From Seonamhaeicola algicola (GTDB taxonomy: Bacteria > Bacteroidota > Bacteroidia > Flavobacteriales > Flavobacteriaceae): DNA of 64,000 nt. The stretch covers positions 389,864 to 453,863 of the forward strand of contig NZ_VOSC01000019.1 in assembly GCF_007997385.1 (NCBI RefSeq). The letters run 5' to 3'. The position numbers and the translations under genes were made by a program. Shown piece after piece: positions 43,698 through 52,672 of the stretch. The notes under the pieces were generated by a model. The model was not told the origin of the DNA. It was given only the letters and a program-made list of their open reading frames with translations, and made no database searches. Position 1 is the first letter of the stretch; each line of letters opens with the position of its first letter.

Positions 43698-43810
43698 AAG
43701 AATTGTGTTTAATAGACTTCAAAATAAAGCACTTAAGCACTATTCTTAATTTGGTTTTTTCTGAAAATGATGATTTTTTTTCTGAAGAAATTTCAGAAAT
43801 TTCAAATAAA

Positions 43811-44563
43811 TCACATAAACGTTTCCTTAATCACTTCAAGAAACTGATCGCGTTTAGATTTTGAAATTGGGATGCGTTTTTGATTGTTCATTAGCAAATA
43901 ATCGCCATCGTCTTTAACCAATTCATCAACATATTTTAAGTTGATTAAATACGAACGATGACATTTAAAAAACATCGCGTTGTGTTCCAATTGCTCTACA
44001 AAGTGCTTTAATGGTTTACAAATGGTTTTTTGTTTACCATCTATAAGTTGTACATTAGTGTACATACCATCGGCTTCAAAATAGACGATATCATTATGCG
44101 ATGCGAACATGATGCCTTTAGGAATTTCTAAAGCAATTTTGTCCATTGAGAGTTGCTTTAACGAGTCGCGTAACTTGTTTAACTGGTCGTTTAAATTGTT
44201 GGCTCTTATCGCTTCTTCAGCTTTTGTTACTGCTTCTTTTAACTCGGTTGTGTCCACTGGTTTTAACAGATAATCTATAGCCGACAGTTTGAAAGCTTCA
44301 ATCGCATATTGGTTGTATGCCGTTACGAAAATGATTTTAAAATCTATGTGATTTGGGAAGTATTCTAAAATATCTAATCCTGATTGATTTGGCATTTCAA
44401 TATCTAAAAAAACAACATCTGGTTTACTGGTTTTAATCAAATCGACACCAGATGCTAAATCTTGCGCTTCTTCAATGCTAGTAATACTTGCGCAATGTTC
44501 GGTTAGCAAGTTTGACAGTAAATGTCTGGCGCGTTTTTCGTCGTCTATAATTATCGCTTTCAT
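43811..44563 (-). CDS. LytTR family response regulator
   Basis: 250 residues. N-terminal receiver domain with IIDDEKRAR (acidic pair), the phosphoacceptor Asp in PDVVFLDIEMP (about 56) and the Lys in LLKPVD. C-terminal LytTR DNA-binding domain with VYFEADGMYTNVQLIDG and FKCHRSYLINLKYV. It begins 3 nt after the sensor kinase, so the two form one two-component system. LytTR regulators bind pairs of short direct repeats; none were located with confidence. Confidence 0.94.
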   Translation of the reverse strand: MKAIIIDDEKRARHLLSNLLTEHCASITSIEEAQDLASGVDLIKTSKPDVVFLDIEMPNQSGLDILEYFPNHIDFKIIFVTAYNQYAIEAFKLSAIDYLLKPVDTTELKEAVTKAEEAIRANNLNDQLNKLRDSLKQLSMDKIALEIPKGIMFASHNDIVYFEADGMYTNVQLIDGKQKTICKPLKHFVEQLEHNAMFFKCHRSYLINLKYVDELVKDDGDYLLMNNQKRIPISKSKRDQFLEVIKETFM

Positions 44564-44566
44564 ATC

Positions 44567-47470
44567 TTAATGTATTGGCATGGTGATGACCACTTTTGTG
44601 CCTGCAGCAACGTCATTTTCGTCATACAAATCGTTGGTCGTTATGGCTATATCACGCTTTAATTTGTTTTTATAAAGATGCACACGTTCCTCATTAGCTT
44701 TTGTTGCAAAGGGTTTGTGCTGTTGGTTTGGTCGTTTTAATTTTTCGGATTGTGCGCGACCAATTCCGTTATCTTCAACAGTAATTTCTAATTTATTTTG
44801 CTGAATAATTTTCGCTTCAATATGTAGTTTTCGGTCGTTTAATTTGTGTAATAATCCGTGTTTTAAAGCATTTTCAACATACGGTTGAATAAATAACGAC
44901 GGTACTTTTATCTGTTTTGTTTTCAATTGATTATCAACCGAAATTGTATATTCCAATTCATCTTCAAAACGCACTTTTTCTAATTCTAAATACAGTTTTA
45001 AGGCATTTAATTCTTCCTCTAAAGTAATTTCGTTTTGCTGACTGTAATCTAAATACATGCGGATTAATCGGCTAAACTTCACTAAATACGAGCTTGCCAA
45101 TTCCTTTTCGTTTGAAATTATATAATCTTGAATAGAATTTAAGGCATTAAAAATGAAATGCGGATTCATTTGCGAGCGCAGATTTTCTAACCTTAAGTTT
45201 GTTATTTTTTTATCGATTAAAATTTTATCAACTTCAGCAATTCGCTGCGCTTCTTTTTGTTGTAATCGCCATCTAAAATACAGCCAAACTAAACCTATTA
45301 TTGTTGCTATTACTAAACCATAAAACCAATAGGTTTCCCAAAATGGTTTAGTAATTACAAAGCTTATAGGTGCAGCAAAAACAGCTTCTTTCGCACTTAA
45401 ATTTTGGGCTTTTAATTCAAAAGTATACGTGCCGCTAGACAAACTATTAAAAGTAACAAAATGTGTGTTTAGCGGTATGTTTTGCCAACTTGTATCTATC
45501 TCTTTAACGCGGTATTGGTAGCTTACGTGTTGGTTAGATTGAAATCCGTTTGAGTTAAACGACATATCAATTTTATTTAAATGGTGCGGTAGTTTGTAAT
45601 TGGTTGCAACTAACGTGTCGCGGTCGTTAATTTTTACAGCTTCTACCCTAACCTTGGCTGTTTTAAAATCTTTGAACAACGCATCCGATTTTGGCAACGC
45701 ATAAAATGCTTTAGGCAAGCTTACAATAATTTGATTTTTAAGTATTAAAAAATCGTTAACCGCTGTATTTAAACCATCTTGCGCACTTAACAATTTAAGC
45801 TGATGTGTTTTTGTATGATATTGAAATAATCCAGCATCGGTTGAAATCCAAAGCACCAAACCATCAGCATGAATAGCGTTAATTTGAAGGTTTTCAGGAA
45901 GGTTAATTCCTGAAGGTTTTAGCGTATTGTTTTCGTATTTCAATAATCCATTGTGCTGGGTTGCAACCCAAACTGTTCCGTTGGTTTTAGTTAATGTATT
46001 AACCAGTAAACTTTTAGCATTGAACGTGATTTCTTCTGCATTAAATGTTTGCGTATTGTATTTATAAAGTCCGTCGATATACGATACAAATAAATGATTA
46101 TTGGAAACCACCGAAGCTTTTACACGACTTTCCTTAAGAATTTGTTGTTTAGGATTATTAAACGGATTTTTATATACAATACCTTGACGGTAATTACCAT
46201 AAAACATGGTATTATTATCAATTTTTGAAAAGGTTTTAGCAACTGAAAATCGGTTATTTACGTCTAAAATTTTGTCATTTTTAGGATTAACCACAAACGA
46301 TTCTGATGCATTAATACTAACTATTAGTTTATCGTTTTGCGCATCAAAAAAAAGTTTCCCGATGATTTTTTTTCCTGGTAATTGCAGTGTTTTTATTAGC
46401 TGATTGTGATTGTAAAACAGTAGTTTACCATCATTGGTTCCTAAAACAAATTGATTGTTTTGTAACGCAACAGAAGCTGTGATTTTAGAGTCTAAGTTTA
46501 ATAATTCAACACGACGGATATTTAAATTTGGAGATACAAACACACCATTATCTAAAGTTGTAAACCAGTAATTTTTATTAAAATCTACTTGAACATCGGT
46601 AATAGATTCTGTTTTAAAAAGTTGTTCTTTAAAGGTGAAAATTTCATTTTCAAAACCATAAATAAACACGCCAGAACTGGTTAAAAACCAATAGTTGTTT
46701 TCAATATTTAAAAGCCCGTAAATAGTTTCATTATATATTTGTTTTGGTGTTTTAAGCTTTGTAAAAATATTGTTTTTTGGATTAATTGCATACAAAACAT
46801 TACCCTTTAAGCTTTTGTGTGTAAAGAATACAACATTATTAAACGCAAATAACTTTGGTGATTGAATGCGTTTTAAACTGGTTATTTCAAATATTTTGGT
46901 TGATTTTTTTTTATTAAACTTATAAATACGGTGGCGCTCCAAATTGTTTTCAAAACTTATGGCAAACGTATAATTAATCTCATTAATTTTAGAATTGCCT
47001 ATGCACATACCACCAAACAGCTTGTTAACTTCTTTTGTTTGTAAATCAATAATATAAATGCCCGTTACAGTAAATAATGTAATGTGCTCATTGTTTATTT
47101 CATAAGGTGCTAATTGCCCATTAACCAATTTACTAGCATCATAAAACAGTTTTAATTTATCGTTTTCTACATAAAATATTTGACCGTAAATGTTAATACA
47201 CCACAATCGGTTTTTTTTATCTAAAATTAGTTGAAATAAGGAGTTTGATTTTTGTTCAGGATGACTAAAACGCTCATAAGTAGTACCATTATACCTAAAA
47301 AGTCCTTTATCGGCAGCCAACCAAATATAGTGTTGGTGGTCTTCAATAATATCATAAAACTCAACATCTGGCAATGGTGATACGGCAGACATATTTACCG
47401 AAACAGGGTTTTGAGCCTTCAATAAAAAGCCAAAACAAAAAAATAATATGTGTATAAAATAGCGCCGCAT
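44567..47470 (-). CDS. Propeller-type sensor histidine kinase (LytS-like, His_kinase domain)
   Basis: 967 residues from the ATG at 47470 (a TTG three codons upstream is the longer option). Signal peptide (YFIHILFFCFGFLLKA), about 600 residues of repeated two-component-regulator-propeller blades (WLAADKGLFRYNG, VWVATQHNGLLKYEN, LWISTDAGLFQY), a Y_Y_Y domain (YQYRVKEIDTSWQNIP, about 665-680), one membrane helix (YGLVIATIIGLVWLYF), then the kinase with QMNPHFIFNALNSIQDYI (phosphorylated His) and the ATPase box LKHGLLHK and VEDNGIGRA. It senses an unknown periplasmic signal and acts on the LytTR regulator that follows. Confidence 0.93.
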   Translation of the reverse strand: MRRYFIHILFFCFGFLLKAQNPVSVNMSAVSPLPDVEFYDIIEDHQHYIWLAADKGLFRYNGTTYERFSHPEQKSNSLFQLILDKKNRLWCINIYGQIFYVENDKLKLFYDASKLVNGQLAPYEINNEHITLFTVTGIYIIDLQTKEVNKLFGGMCIGNSKINEINYTFAISFENNLERHRIYKFNKKKSTKIFEITSLKRIQSPKLFAFNNVVFFTHKSLKGNVLYAINPKNNIFTKLKTPKQIYNETIYGLLNIENNYWFLTSSGVFIYGFENEIFTFKEQLFKTESITDVQVDFNKNYWFTTLDNGVFVSPNLNIRRVELLNLDSKITASVALQNNQFVLGTNDGKLLFYNHNQLIKTLQLPGKKIIGKLFFDAQNDKLIVSINASESFVVNPKNDKILDVNNRFSVAKTFSKIDNNTMFYGNYRQGIVYKNPFNNPKQQILKESRVKASVVSNNHLFVSYIDGLYKYNTQTFNAEEITFNAKSLLVNTLTKTNGTVWVATQHNGLLKYENNTLKPSGINLPENLQINAIHADGLVLWISTDAGLFQYHTKTHQLKLLSAQDGLNTAVNDFLILKNQIIVSLPKAFYALPKSDALFKDFKTAKVRVEAVKINDRDTLVATNYKLPHHLNKIDMSFNSNGFQSNQHVSYQYRVKEIDTSWQNIPLNTHFVTFNSLSSGTYTFELKAQNLSAKEAVFAAPISFVITKPFWETYWFYGLVIATIIGLVWLYFRWRLQQKEAQRIAEVDKILIDKKITNLRLENLRSQMNPHFIFNALNSIQDYIISNEKELASSYLVKFSRLIRMYLDYSQQNEITLEEELNALKLYLELEKVRFEDELEYTISVDNQLKTKQIKVPSLFIQPYVENALKHGLLHKLNDRKLHIEAKIIQQNKLEITVEDNGIGRAQSEKLKRPNQQHKPFATKANEERVHLYKNKLKRDIAITTNDLYDENDVAAGTKVVITMPIH

Positions 47471-47549
47471 ATTTACCAATAGGCAAACTTACTATTTATG
47501 TACACAAAACATGTTATAATTTTCTGTAACTGCTTTATTTTTTTCTGAA

Positions 47550-47580
47550 TAAAAAAACGCCTACAAAAATGCAGACGTTT
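47550..47580 (-). terminator. Intrinsic terminator after the DUF4870 gene
   Basis: On the reverse strand AACGTCTGCA pairs with TGTAGGCGTT over ten positions (two G-U) around a TTTT loop and is followed by five T. Confidence 0.85.
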
Positions 47581-47604
47581 TATATTTATCTCATACTAAA
47601 TAAA

Positions 47605-47943
47605 CTAACTAATAAAATTAAGAGATAAAGGATATTTTGGAATTTCGCCATTACTAGCTTTTATGGCATTTATTATTGGAAAAATAAATGAAAATATACC
47701 TAAAATTAAAAATCCTAAAAGACCTAATCCAAAAAATAAAATTAAAGGAATACAAACAATAAAATACACTATTAAACTTAATTGAAAATTAATAATGTTT
47801 TTTCCGTGATTATCCATGTGATAAACACGTTCTTTTTGGGTTGCCCATAAAATTAAAGGTACAATTAAACTACCAAAGCCCGTTACAAACAATACCAATT
47901 GGCTTAAGTGCGTTAATACAATAAGTTGATTATCTTGTCGCAT
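47605..47943 (-). CDS. DUF4870 (Tic20-like) small membrane protein
   Basis: 112 residues with three membrane helices. DUF4870 marks: TPLSQL-type start here read as LTHLSQLVLFVTGFGSLIVPLILWATQKE (about 11-39, helix 1), MDNHGKNIINFQLSLIVYF (about 43-61) and a final helix with FSFIFPIINAIKASNGEIPKYPLS. Function unknown; found across many phyla. Its gap to the universal stress protein gene upstream on this strand is 67 nt, so co-transcription is possible. Confidence 0.88.
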   Translation of the reverse strand: MRQDNQLIVLTHLSQLVLFVTGFGSLIVPLILWATQKERVYHMDNHGKNIINFQLSLIVYFIVCIPLILFFGLGLLGFLILGIFSFIFPIINAIKASNGEIPKYPLSLNFIS

Positions 47944-48010
47944 AATATTTTGTTTTTTGATTGATACTTATACGACGCTTAAAAATAAAAAATGTTACAA
48001 AATTAGTTAT

Positions 48011-48853
48011 TTAAACCTCTTCTTTTGTAATAATTAGTAGTGGAAATTTACATGAATATGCTATTTCTTCTTCAGTAAAATTATTAAGTAAATATTCTAA
48101 AAAAGAATGATTTTTTTTAATAATTGCTAATAAATCAAATCCGTTATAATGCTTCTTTTGTTTAATTGCAGTTAATAAACAACTTTCATAATCATTTAAT
48201 GTTTTATGAGTTGCTTCTTTATAATACAAATTAAAAAATGTTTGATTATGCCTATATTCTTTTGAGTTTTTATTTCCTGTAAAATGCAACACTGTTAAGT
48301 TAGATTGATATTGTAAAATAACATCTTGTAATGCCGCCAAAGTGTCTTCGTTATATAATGTAATATGGTTTGTTAAAAAACTTACTTTTTTGGGAGCTTT
48401 AAATTCACAATTTTGAGGTATAACTAATAACGGAGTTGTACATTGTTTCATTACCCTTACTGTATTACTACCAAACAAAAAACGTTGCAAACCACTAGCG
48501 CCTTTTGTACCCATTACTATTAAATTTAAATGATATTTTTCTATAATTTGATTAATAGAGTCAATAAAATTATCATAATCAACAATGGCATGAAATGTAT
48601 GCTTTTCATTCTTTTTAGTTGAAACAATGTTAGTTATAATGTTTGAAATAGATTTTTTTGCAGCTTTAATAATGGTAGAATACACGGTTGTTGTAGATGA
48701 AACTACCATCATATCATCAGATATAAATGAAGATGCTTTTTGTACATTTAAAACATAAAAATTACATACTTCATCTTTAAATAATTCGGTTGCATAATTA
48801 ATAGCATTTATAGAATTTTTTGAAAAATCTGTGGGTAAAAGTATAGATTTCAT
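48011..48853 (-). CDS. Universal stress protein (two UspA domains)
   Basis: 280 residues, two UspA domains in tandem. The first begins KSILLPTDFSKNSINAINYA and contains the nucleotide loop VMGTKGASGLQRFLFGSNT (G-x2-G-x9-G-S/T, about 116-134), so ATP binding is expected; the second domain is divergent and lacks this loop. Tandem Usp proteins in Flavobacteria often accompany low-oxygen respiration genes. An FNR-like site 54-67 nt upstream supports such regulation. Confidence 0.9.
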   Translation of the reverse strand: MKSILLPTDFSKNSINAINYATELFKDEVCNFYVLNVQKASSFISDDMMVVSSTTTVYSTIIKAAKKSISNIITNIVSTKKNEKHTFHAIVDYDNFIDSINQIIEKYHLNLIVMGTKGASGLQRFLFGSNTVRVMKQCTTPLLVIPQNCEFKAPKKVSFLTNHITLYNEDTLAALQDVILQYQSNLTVLHFTGNKNSKEYRHNQTFFNLYYKEATHKTLNDYESCLLTAIKQKKHYNGFDLLAIIKKNHSFLEYLLNNFTEEEIAYSCKFPLLIITKEEV

Positions 48854-48876
48854 GACTCTAAATTTTTAATTACAAG

Positions 48877-48920
48877 TAAATTTAACTTTAAAACCCTACA
48901 GAAACTATGACAATTATCAG
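48877..48920 (-). promoter_or_regulatory. FNR-like site and -7 box of the universal stress protein promoter
   Basis: ATGACAATTATCAG (48907-48920) and, on the reverse strand, TAAATTTA (48884 to 48877). Centre-to-box distance 29.5 bp, identical to the nrfHA and SLC13 promoters. Confidence 0.6.
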
Positions 48921-49033
48921 CCAAACAACACGTTACAAATACCTAACAATAAAAATTAGCATAATAATATAAAGCATTGTATTTTCGGCACAATAAATGT
49001 TTATCAATACGTTATAACCATAAACTAATTTTT

Positions 49034-49804
49034 ATGATGCGTTTTTTGCTTCTATCAATTTCGCTTTTATTTTTAACTTCAAGTTTAAAAGCGCAAAATA
49101 ATGCCGTTGCTGCCGGAGAAAAACTTGTTTATACAGCCTCTTACAACATGTCTGGCTTACTAAACGACATTGCCGAAGTTACCTTAGAAACTAGTAGCGT
49201 ACAAACCTCAAAAGCTGTATTATTACGTTTAAAATGTACTGCTGCTACTTACAGTAAATGGGATAATTTTTTCAAAATAAGAGATTTATATGAAAGCTAC
49301 GTAAGCCCTAAAACACTTACACCCTATTTGTACAAACGCAATATAAATGAGGGCGATTATTTTAAGGCTATGAAGTACACATACAGCCACAAAACTGGCA
49401 CCATAAAATCTGTTCAAACTAAAAAAAATAATAAGGTTGAAAACAAAACCTTTAAAATAAATGCAGGATCAAAAGATATTGTATCGGCTATTTACAGTCT
49501 TAGATTATTAAATTTTGATGCCATGACTAAAGGACAAAAAAAAACCGTTACCATAGTTTTTGATAGAAAAGAAACTAAAGCTTACATTACTTACTTGGGT
49601 AAAGAAACTTTATCAACAAATATTGGAACAAAAACGTGTCATAAAATTTCAATTGGTAGTCAGTCAAACGTTTTACAAGGAAGCAATAACAACCTGTTGT
49701 GGTTAACTGCCGATGAAAATAAAATTATGGTTTACGGTAAATTTAAAATACCCGTGGGCAATGGCGAACTTAAAATTAAAACGGCTTCAGGCTTAAAAAA
49801 CTAA
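49034..49804 (+). CDS. DUF3108 domain exported protein
   Basis: 256 residues from the ATG at 49034; a TTG far upstream would add a non-signal-like tail. Signal peptide MRFLLLSISLLFLTSSLKAQ. The mature part shows the DUF3108 pattern: GEKLVYTASYNMSGLLNDIAEVTLE-type start (GEKLVYTASY, then AEVTLET), KIRDLYESYVSPKTLTPYLYKRNINEG-type centre (read as RDLYESYV and PYLYKR) and WLTADENKIMVYGKFKIPVG near the end. Such proteins are beta-rich periplasmic lipoproteins or secreted proteins of unknown function. A small membrane gene follows 7 nt later. Confidence 0.85.
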   Translation: MMRFLLLSISLLFLTSSLKAQNNAVAAGEKLVYTASYNMSGLLNDIAEVTLETSSVQTSKAVLLRLKCTAATYSKWDNFFKIRDLYESYVSPKTLTPYLYKRNINEGDYFKAMKYTYSHKTGTIKSVQTKKNNKVENKTFKINAGSKDIVSAIYSLRLLNFDAMTKGQKKTVTIVFDRKETKAYITYLGKETLSTNIGTKTCHKISIGSQSNVLQGSNNNLLWLTADENKIMVYGKFKIPVGNGELKIKTASGLKN

Positions 49805-49811
49805 AATAATT

Positions 49812-50165
49812 ATGAAAAAACTTTTTACAATTTTAGCCGTAATAACATCTGTTTTAGCTGTAATTCTTGCTGTTTTACCTGTATCAAAATTAGCTATAAT
49901 TCCTTCTGTTTGTGCTTTAGTATTTGGCTTATTGGCATTTTATCTTTCAAAAAAAACAGGCGAAATAAAAAAAATAATTCAATTTACATTCTTTTTAACC
50001 ATTATAGCACTAGTATTAACAACATACAAAGTGGTATTTACAAAAACAGAAGTAGCTAATACAGAAGAACTTGAGGCTACCGAAACAAAATCTGAAGAAG
50101 ATGCCATTGAAGAGTTAGAAGAATTAGAAATTGACGAAGCTGAATTAGAAGATATAGAGTTATAA
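49812..50165 (+). CDS. Small membrane protein with acidic C-terminal tail
   Basis: 117 residues. Three membrane helices (about 4-22, 27-45 and 54-73) followed by a strongly acidic tail rich in Glu, with a run of E/L/I and D residues to the end (about 79-117). No family recognised. Similar short proteins with an acidic tail occur after DUF3108 genes in Flavobacteria, which suggests but does not prove a shared role. Co-transcribed with the DUF3108 gene. Confidence 0.7.
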   Translation: MKKLFTILAVITSVLAVILAVLPVSKLAIIPSVCALVFGLLAFYLSKKTGEIKKIIQFTFFLTIIALVLTTYKVVFTKTEVANTEELEATETKSEEDAIEELEELEIDEAELEDIEL

Positions 50166-50288
50166 TACACGCTTAATTCAATGTTATTTGTATATTTGGC
50201 TCACATATAGCCAATTAAGCTTTAACCCAACCAATTAATTTTATCGGTTTTCATAAACTGATACAAATAACAAAGCGTCTTTTATTAA

Positions 50289-51341
50289 ATGAAAACCTTT
50301 TGCATTCTCTCAGCATTTGTGTTTGTTGGCACCTGCGCAACACCTAAATACACAACAAAAATTAAAAACTTAAAAGATAGTATTATTTTAGTTGATAGTG
50401 TAAACGCTATTAAATATGCTAAAAGTATAACTACTACAGAACTAAAAACACATCTTTACACCATTGCTTCAGATTCTTTTCAAGGAAGAGAATCTGGTAC
50501 CAAGGGACATAAAAAAGCTGCACTCTATTTAAAAAAATACTACAAAGCCCAAGACATTAAACCTATACCTAAAATAAATAGCTATTTTCAAACCGTACCC
50601 GCTAGTTTTCTAGAAAACAATAAACAAGATTCAAATAATGTTTTAGCCTACATTGAAGGTTATGAAATGCCAGAAGAAGTCATTATACTATCAGCTCATT
50701 TAGATCACCTGGGCATAAACAATAATGGTAACATAAATTATGGTGCTGATGATGATGGCTCAGGCACAGTTGCACTCATGGAAATGGCTCAAGCATTTAA
50801 ACAAGCTAAAAATGAAGGAAATGGCCCCAAAAGAAGTCTTTTGTTTTTACACTTTACAGGAGAAGAGTTAGGTAAAAAAGGCTCAGAGTTTTATATAGAA
50901 AACCCTATTTTCCCTTTAAAAAATACTGTAGCAAACTTAAATATTGATATGATTGGTAGAGTTGATAACAAACATAAAACCAATACAAACTATGTGTATT
51001 TAATTGGCTCTGATAGATTAAGTAAAGAACTTCACTATATTTCAGAAAAAGTAAACAATAGCTATTATAATTTAGATTTAGACTACAAATACAATGTTAT
51101 TGGTGAAAGTAATAACTACTACGGAAGATCTGACCACTATAACTTTGCTAAAAAGAACATACCTGTAATTTTTTATTTTAATGGAGAGCATGATGATTAC
51201 CACAAACACTCTGACACACCTGACAAGATAAATTACAAAGTGCTTCAAAAAAGAACACAGCTAATATTTACTACAGCATGGCAATTAGCAAACCAAGAGA
51301 AAAGAATAGTTTTAGATGAAACTAACCAACTGTTAAATTAA
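50289..51341 (+). CDS. M28 family metallopeptidase, lipoprotein (copy 1)
   Basis: 350 residues. Signal ends in FVGTCATP (lipobox-like GTC). M28 zinc and catalytic residues in order: SAHLDHLGI (His), NYGADDDGSGTVALMEMA (bridging Asp), FTGEELGKKGSEFY (catalytic Glu and ligand Glu), NLNIDMIGR (Asp) and DYHKHSDTPDKI (His). Predicted aminopeptidase acting outside the cytoplasm. The next gene is a close paralogue in the same direction, separated by a promoter. Confidence 0.92.
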   Translation: MKTFCILSAFVFVGTCATPKYTTKIKNLKDSIILVDSVNAIKYAKSITTTELKTHLYTIASDSFQGRESGTKGHKKAALYLKKYYKAQDIKPIPKINSYFQTVPASFLENNKQDSNNVLAYIEGYEMPEEVIILSAHLDHLGINNNGNINYGADDDGSGTVALMEMAQAFKQAKNEGNGPKRSLLFLHFTGEELGKKGSEFYIENPIFPLKNTVANLNIDMIGRVDNKHKTNTNYVYLIGSDRLSKELHYISEKVNNSYYNLDLDYKYNVIGESNNYYGRSDHYNFAKKNIPVIFYFNGEHDDYHKHSDTPDKINYKVLQKRTQLIFTTAWQLANQEKRIVLDETNQLLN

Positions 51342-51366
51342 ATCTAATTAAAATAAAGCTTATTAC

Positions 51367-51374
51367 TATTTTTG
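51367..51374 (+). promoter_or_regulatory. -7 promoter box for the second M28 gene
   Basis: TATTTTTG, 28 nt before the start codon, so the second copy can be transcribed on its own. Confidence 0.5.
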
Positions 51375-51401
51375 TATCATAGCAATTATTTAATAAAACA
51401 T

Positions 51402-52430
51402 ATGCATAAAATATTACTACTAATATGTGCTGCTACTATAATTTCTGCCTGTAGCTCATCAAAAAACAAAAAAAAAACCGAAGAAGCTAATCCTGTAGAA
51501 TATGCTAAAACTATTACTGCAGAAGAGTTAAAAAACATGCTTTACACCTTTGCTTCTGATGAATTTGAAGGAAGAAAAACAGGAGAGCCTGGACAAAAAA
51601 AAGCCATAGAATTTATAAAAAACCATTACATAGCTAATAACATTGAATCTCCAATTGGTAACGGTGAATATTTTCAAAAAATAACAGCTACTTTTTTTAG
51701 AAGTAACATGAAACCATCAGAAAATGTTGTAGCCTACATAAAAGGTGCTGAAAAACCTGATGAAGTTTTAGTAATTTCAGCGCATCTAGATCATATTGGG
51801 ATTTCTAAAAATGGTGAAATTAATAACGGCGCAGATGATGACGGTTCGGGTACTGTTGCGTTATTAGAAATTGCTGAAGCATTTAAAACAGCTGAAAAAA
51901 ATGGACATGCACCTAAACGTTCTATTCTGTTTTTACACGTAACTGCCGAAGAAATTGGTTTGTTTGGCTCTAGATATTACACTGATTTTGCTCCTATTTT
52001 CCCTTTAGAAAACACCATTGCAAATTTAAACATAGATATGGTGGGCCGTATAGACCCTAAGCATGAAAATAATCCTAATTACCTATATTTAATAGGTTCA
52101 GATAAACTCAGTAAAGAACTTCATAACATTTCTGAAGAAGTAAATAAAACATACTTTAATATGAAGTTTGATTATACGTATAATGCCGATAATGACCCAA
52201 ACAGGTTTTACTACAGATCAGATCATTACAATTTTGCAAAACATAATATTCCTGTAATATTTTATTTTAATGGTACGCATGCCGATTATCACAGACCCAC
52301 AGATACACCCGATAAAATTGAATATGACCTTTTAGCTACAAGAGCCAAATTAATTTTTCATACTGCATGGGAATTAGCTAATAGAGAAGAACGTATTAAG
52401 CTAGATAAGAAAACAAAAAAAGAACTTTAA
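51402..52430 (+). CDS. M28 family metallopeptidase, lipoprotein (copy 2)
   Basis: 342 residues from the ATG at 51402, which starts a clear lipoprotein signal (HKILLLICAATIISACSSS, lipobox ISAC); an upstream TTG overlaps the promoter. The zinc sites match copy 1: SAHLDHIGI, NNGADDDGSGTVALLEIA, VTAEEIGLFGSRYY (note E-E preserved), NLNIDMVGR and DYHRPTDTPDKI. Strong similarity to the preceding gene along the whole length marks a tandem duplication; the two differ in signal and in an insert near residues 195-205. Terminator at 52469. Confidence 0.93.
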   Translation: MHKILLLICAATIISACSSSKNKKKTEEANPVEYAKTITAEELKNMLYTFASDEFEGRKTGEPGQKKAIEFIKNHYIANNIESPIGNGEYFQKITATFFRSNMKPSENVVAYIKGAEKPDEVLVISAHLDHIGISKNGEINNGADDDGSGTVALLEIAEAFKTAEKNGHAPKRSILFLHVTAEEIGLFGSRYYTDFAPIFPLENTIANLNIDMVGRIDPKHENNPNYLYLIGSDKLSKELHNISEEVNKTYFNMKFDYTYNADNDPNRFYYRSDHYNFAKHNIPVIFYFNGTHADYHRPTDTPDKIEYDLLATRAKLIFHTAWELANREERIKLDKKTKKEL

Positions 52431-52468
52431 CTTTTAAATTATAAATTTAAAACATCTGTAAACAAAAG

Positions 52469-52498
52469 AAGCCCCTCCAAAAAAGGAGAGGCTTTTAT
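52469..52498. terminator. Bidirectional terminator between M28 copy 2 and tRNA-His
   Basis: AAGCCCCTCC (52469-52478) and GGAGAGGCTT (52485-52494) around an A6 loop. One position mismatches on the forward strand but forms a G-U pair on the reverse strand, so it may mainly serve the tRNA. Confidence 0.82.
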
Positions 52499-52502
52499 TT
52501 TG

Positions 52503-52577
52503 GGTGGAAGATCGGTCTCGAACCGACGACCTCCTGAACCACAATCAGGCGCTCTAACCAACTGAGCTACAACCACC
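52503..52577 (-). tRNA. tRNA-His (anticodon GTG)
   Basis: Cloverleaf on the reverse strand: acceptor GTGGTTG/CTTCCAC with the extra G at -1, D-arm GCTC-AGTTGGTTA-GAGC, anticodon arm CCTGA-TTGTGGT-TCAGG with anticodon GTG, variable loop AGGTC and T-arm GTCGG-TTCGAGA-CCGAT. The G at -1 opposite C73 is the histidine identity element. Two acceptor positions (5-68 and 6-67) are U-U mismatches. The 3' CCA is not fully encoded. Confidence 0.95.
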
Positions 52578-52672
52578 GTGTTAAAAAGCATTTTTGTAAT
52601 GCGAGTGCAAATGTAATTCATTTCACTTTTACTACAAAACGTTTTTTAATATTTTAAATAAAATATTTTAAA

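Noticed and set aside
52439-52621. 60-codon leftward open frame
   Set aside because: It is the tRNA-His gene and its terminator read as protein.
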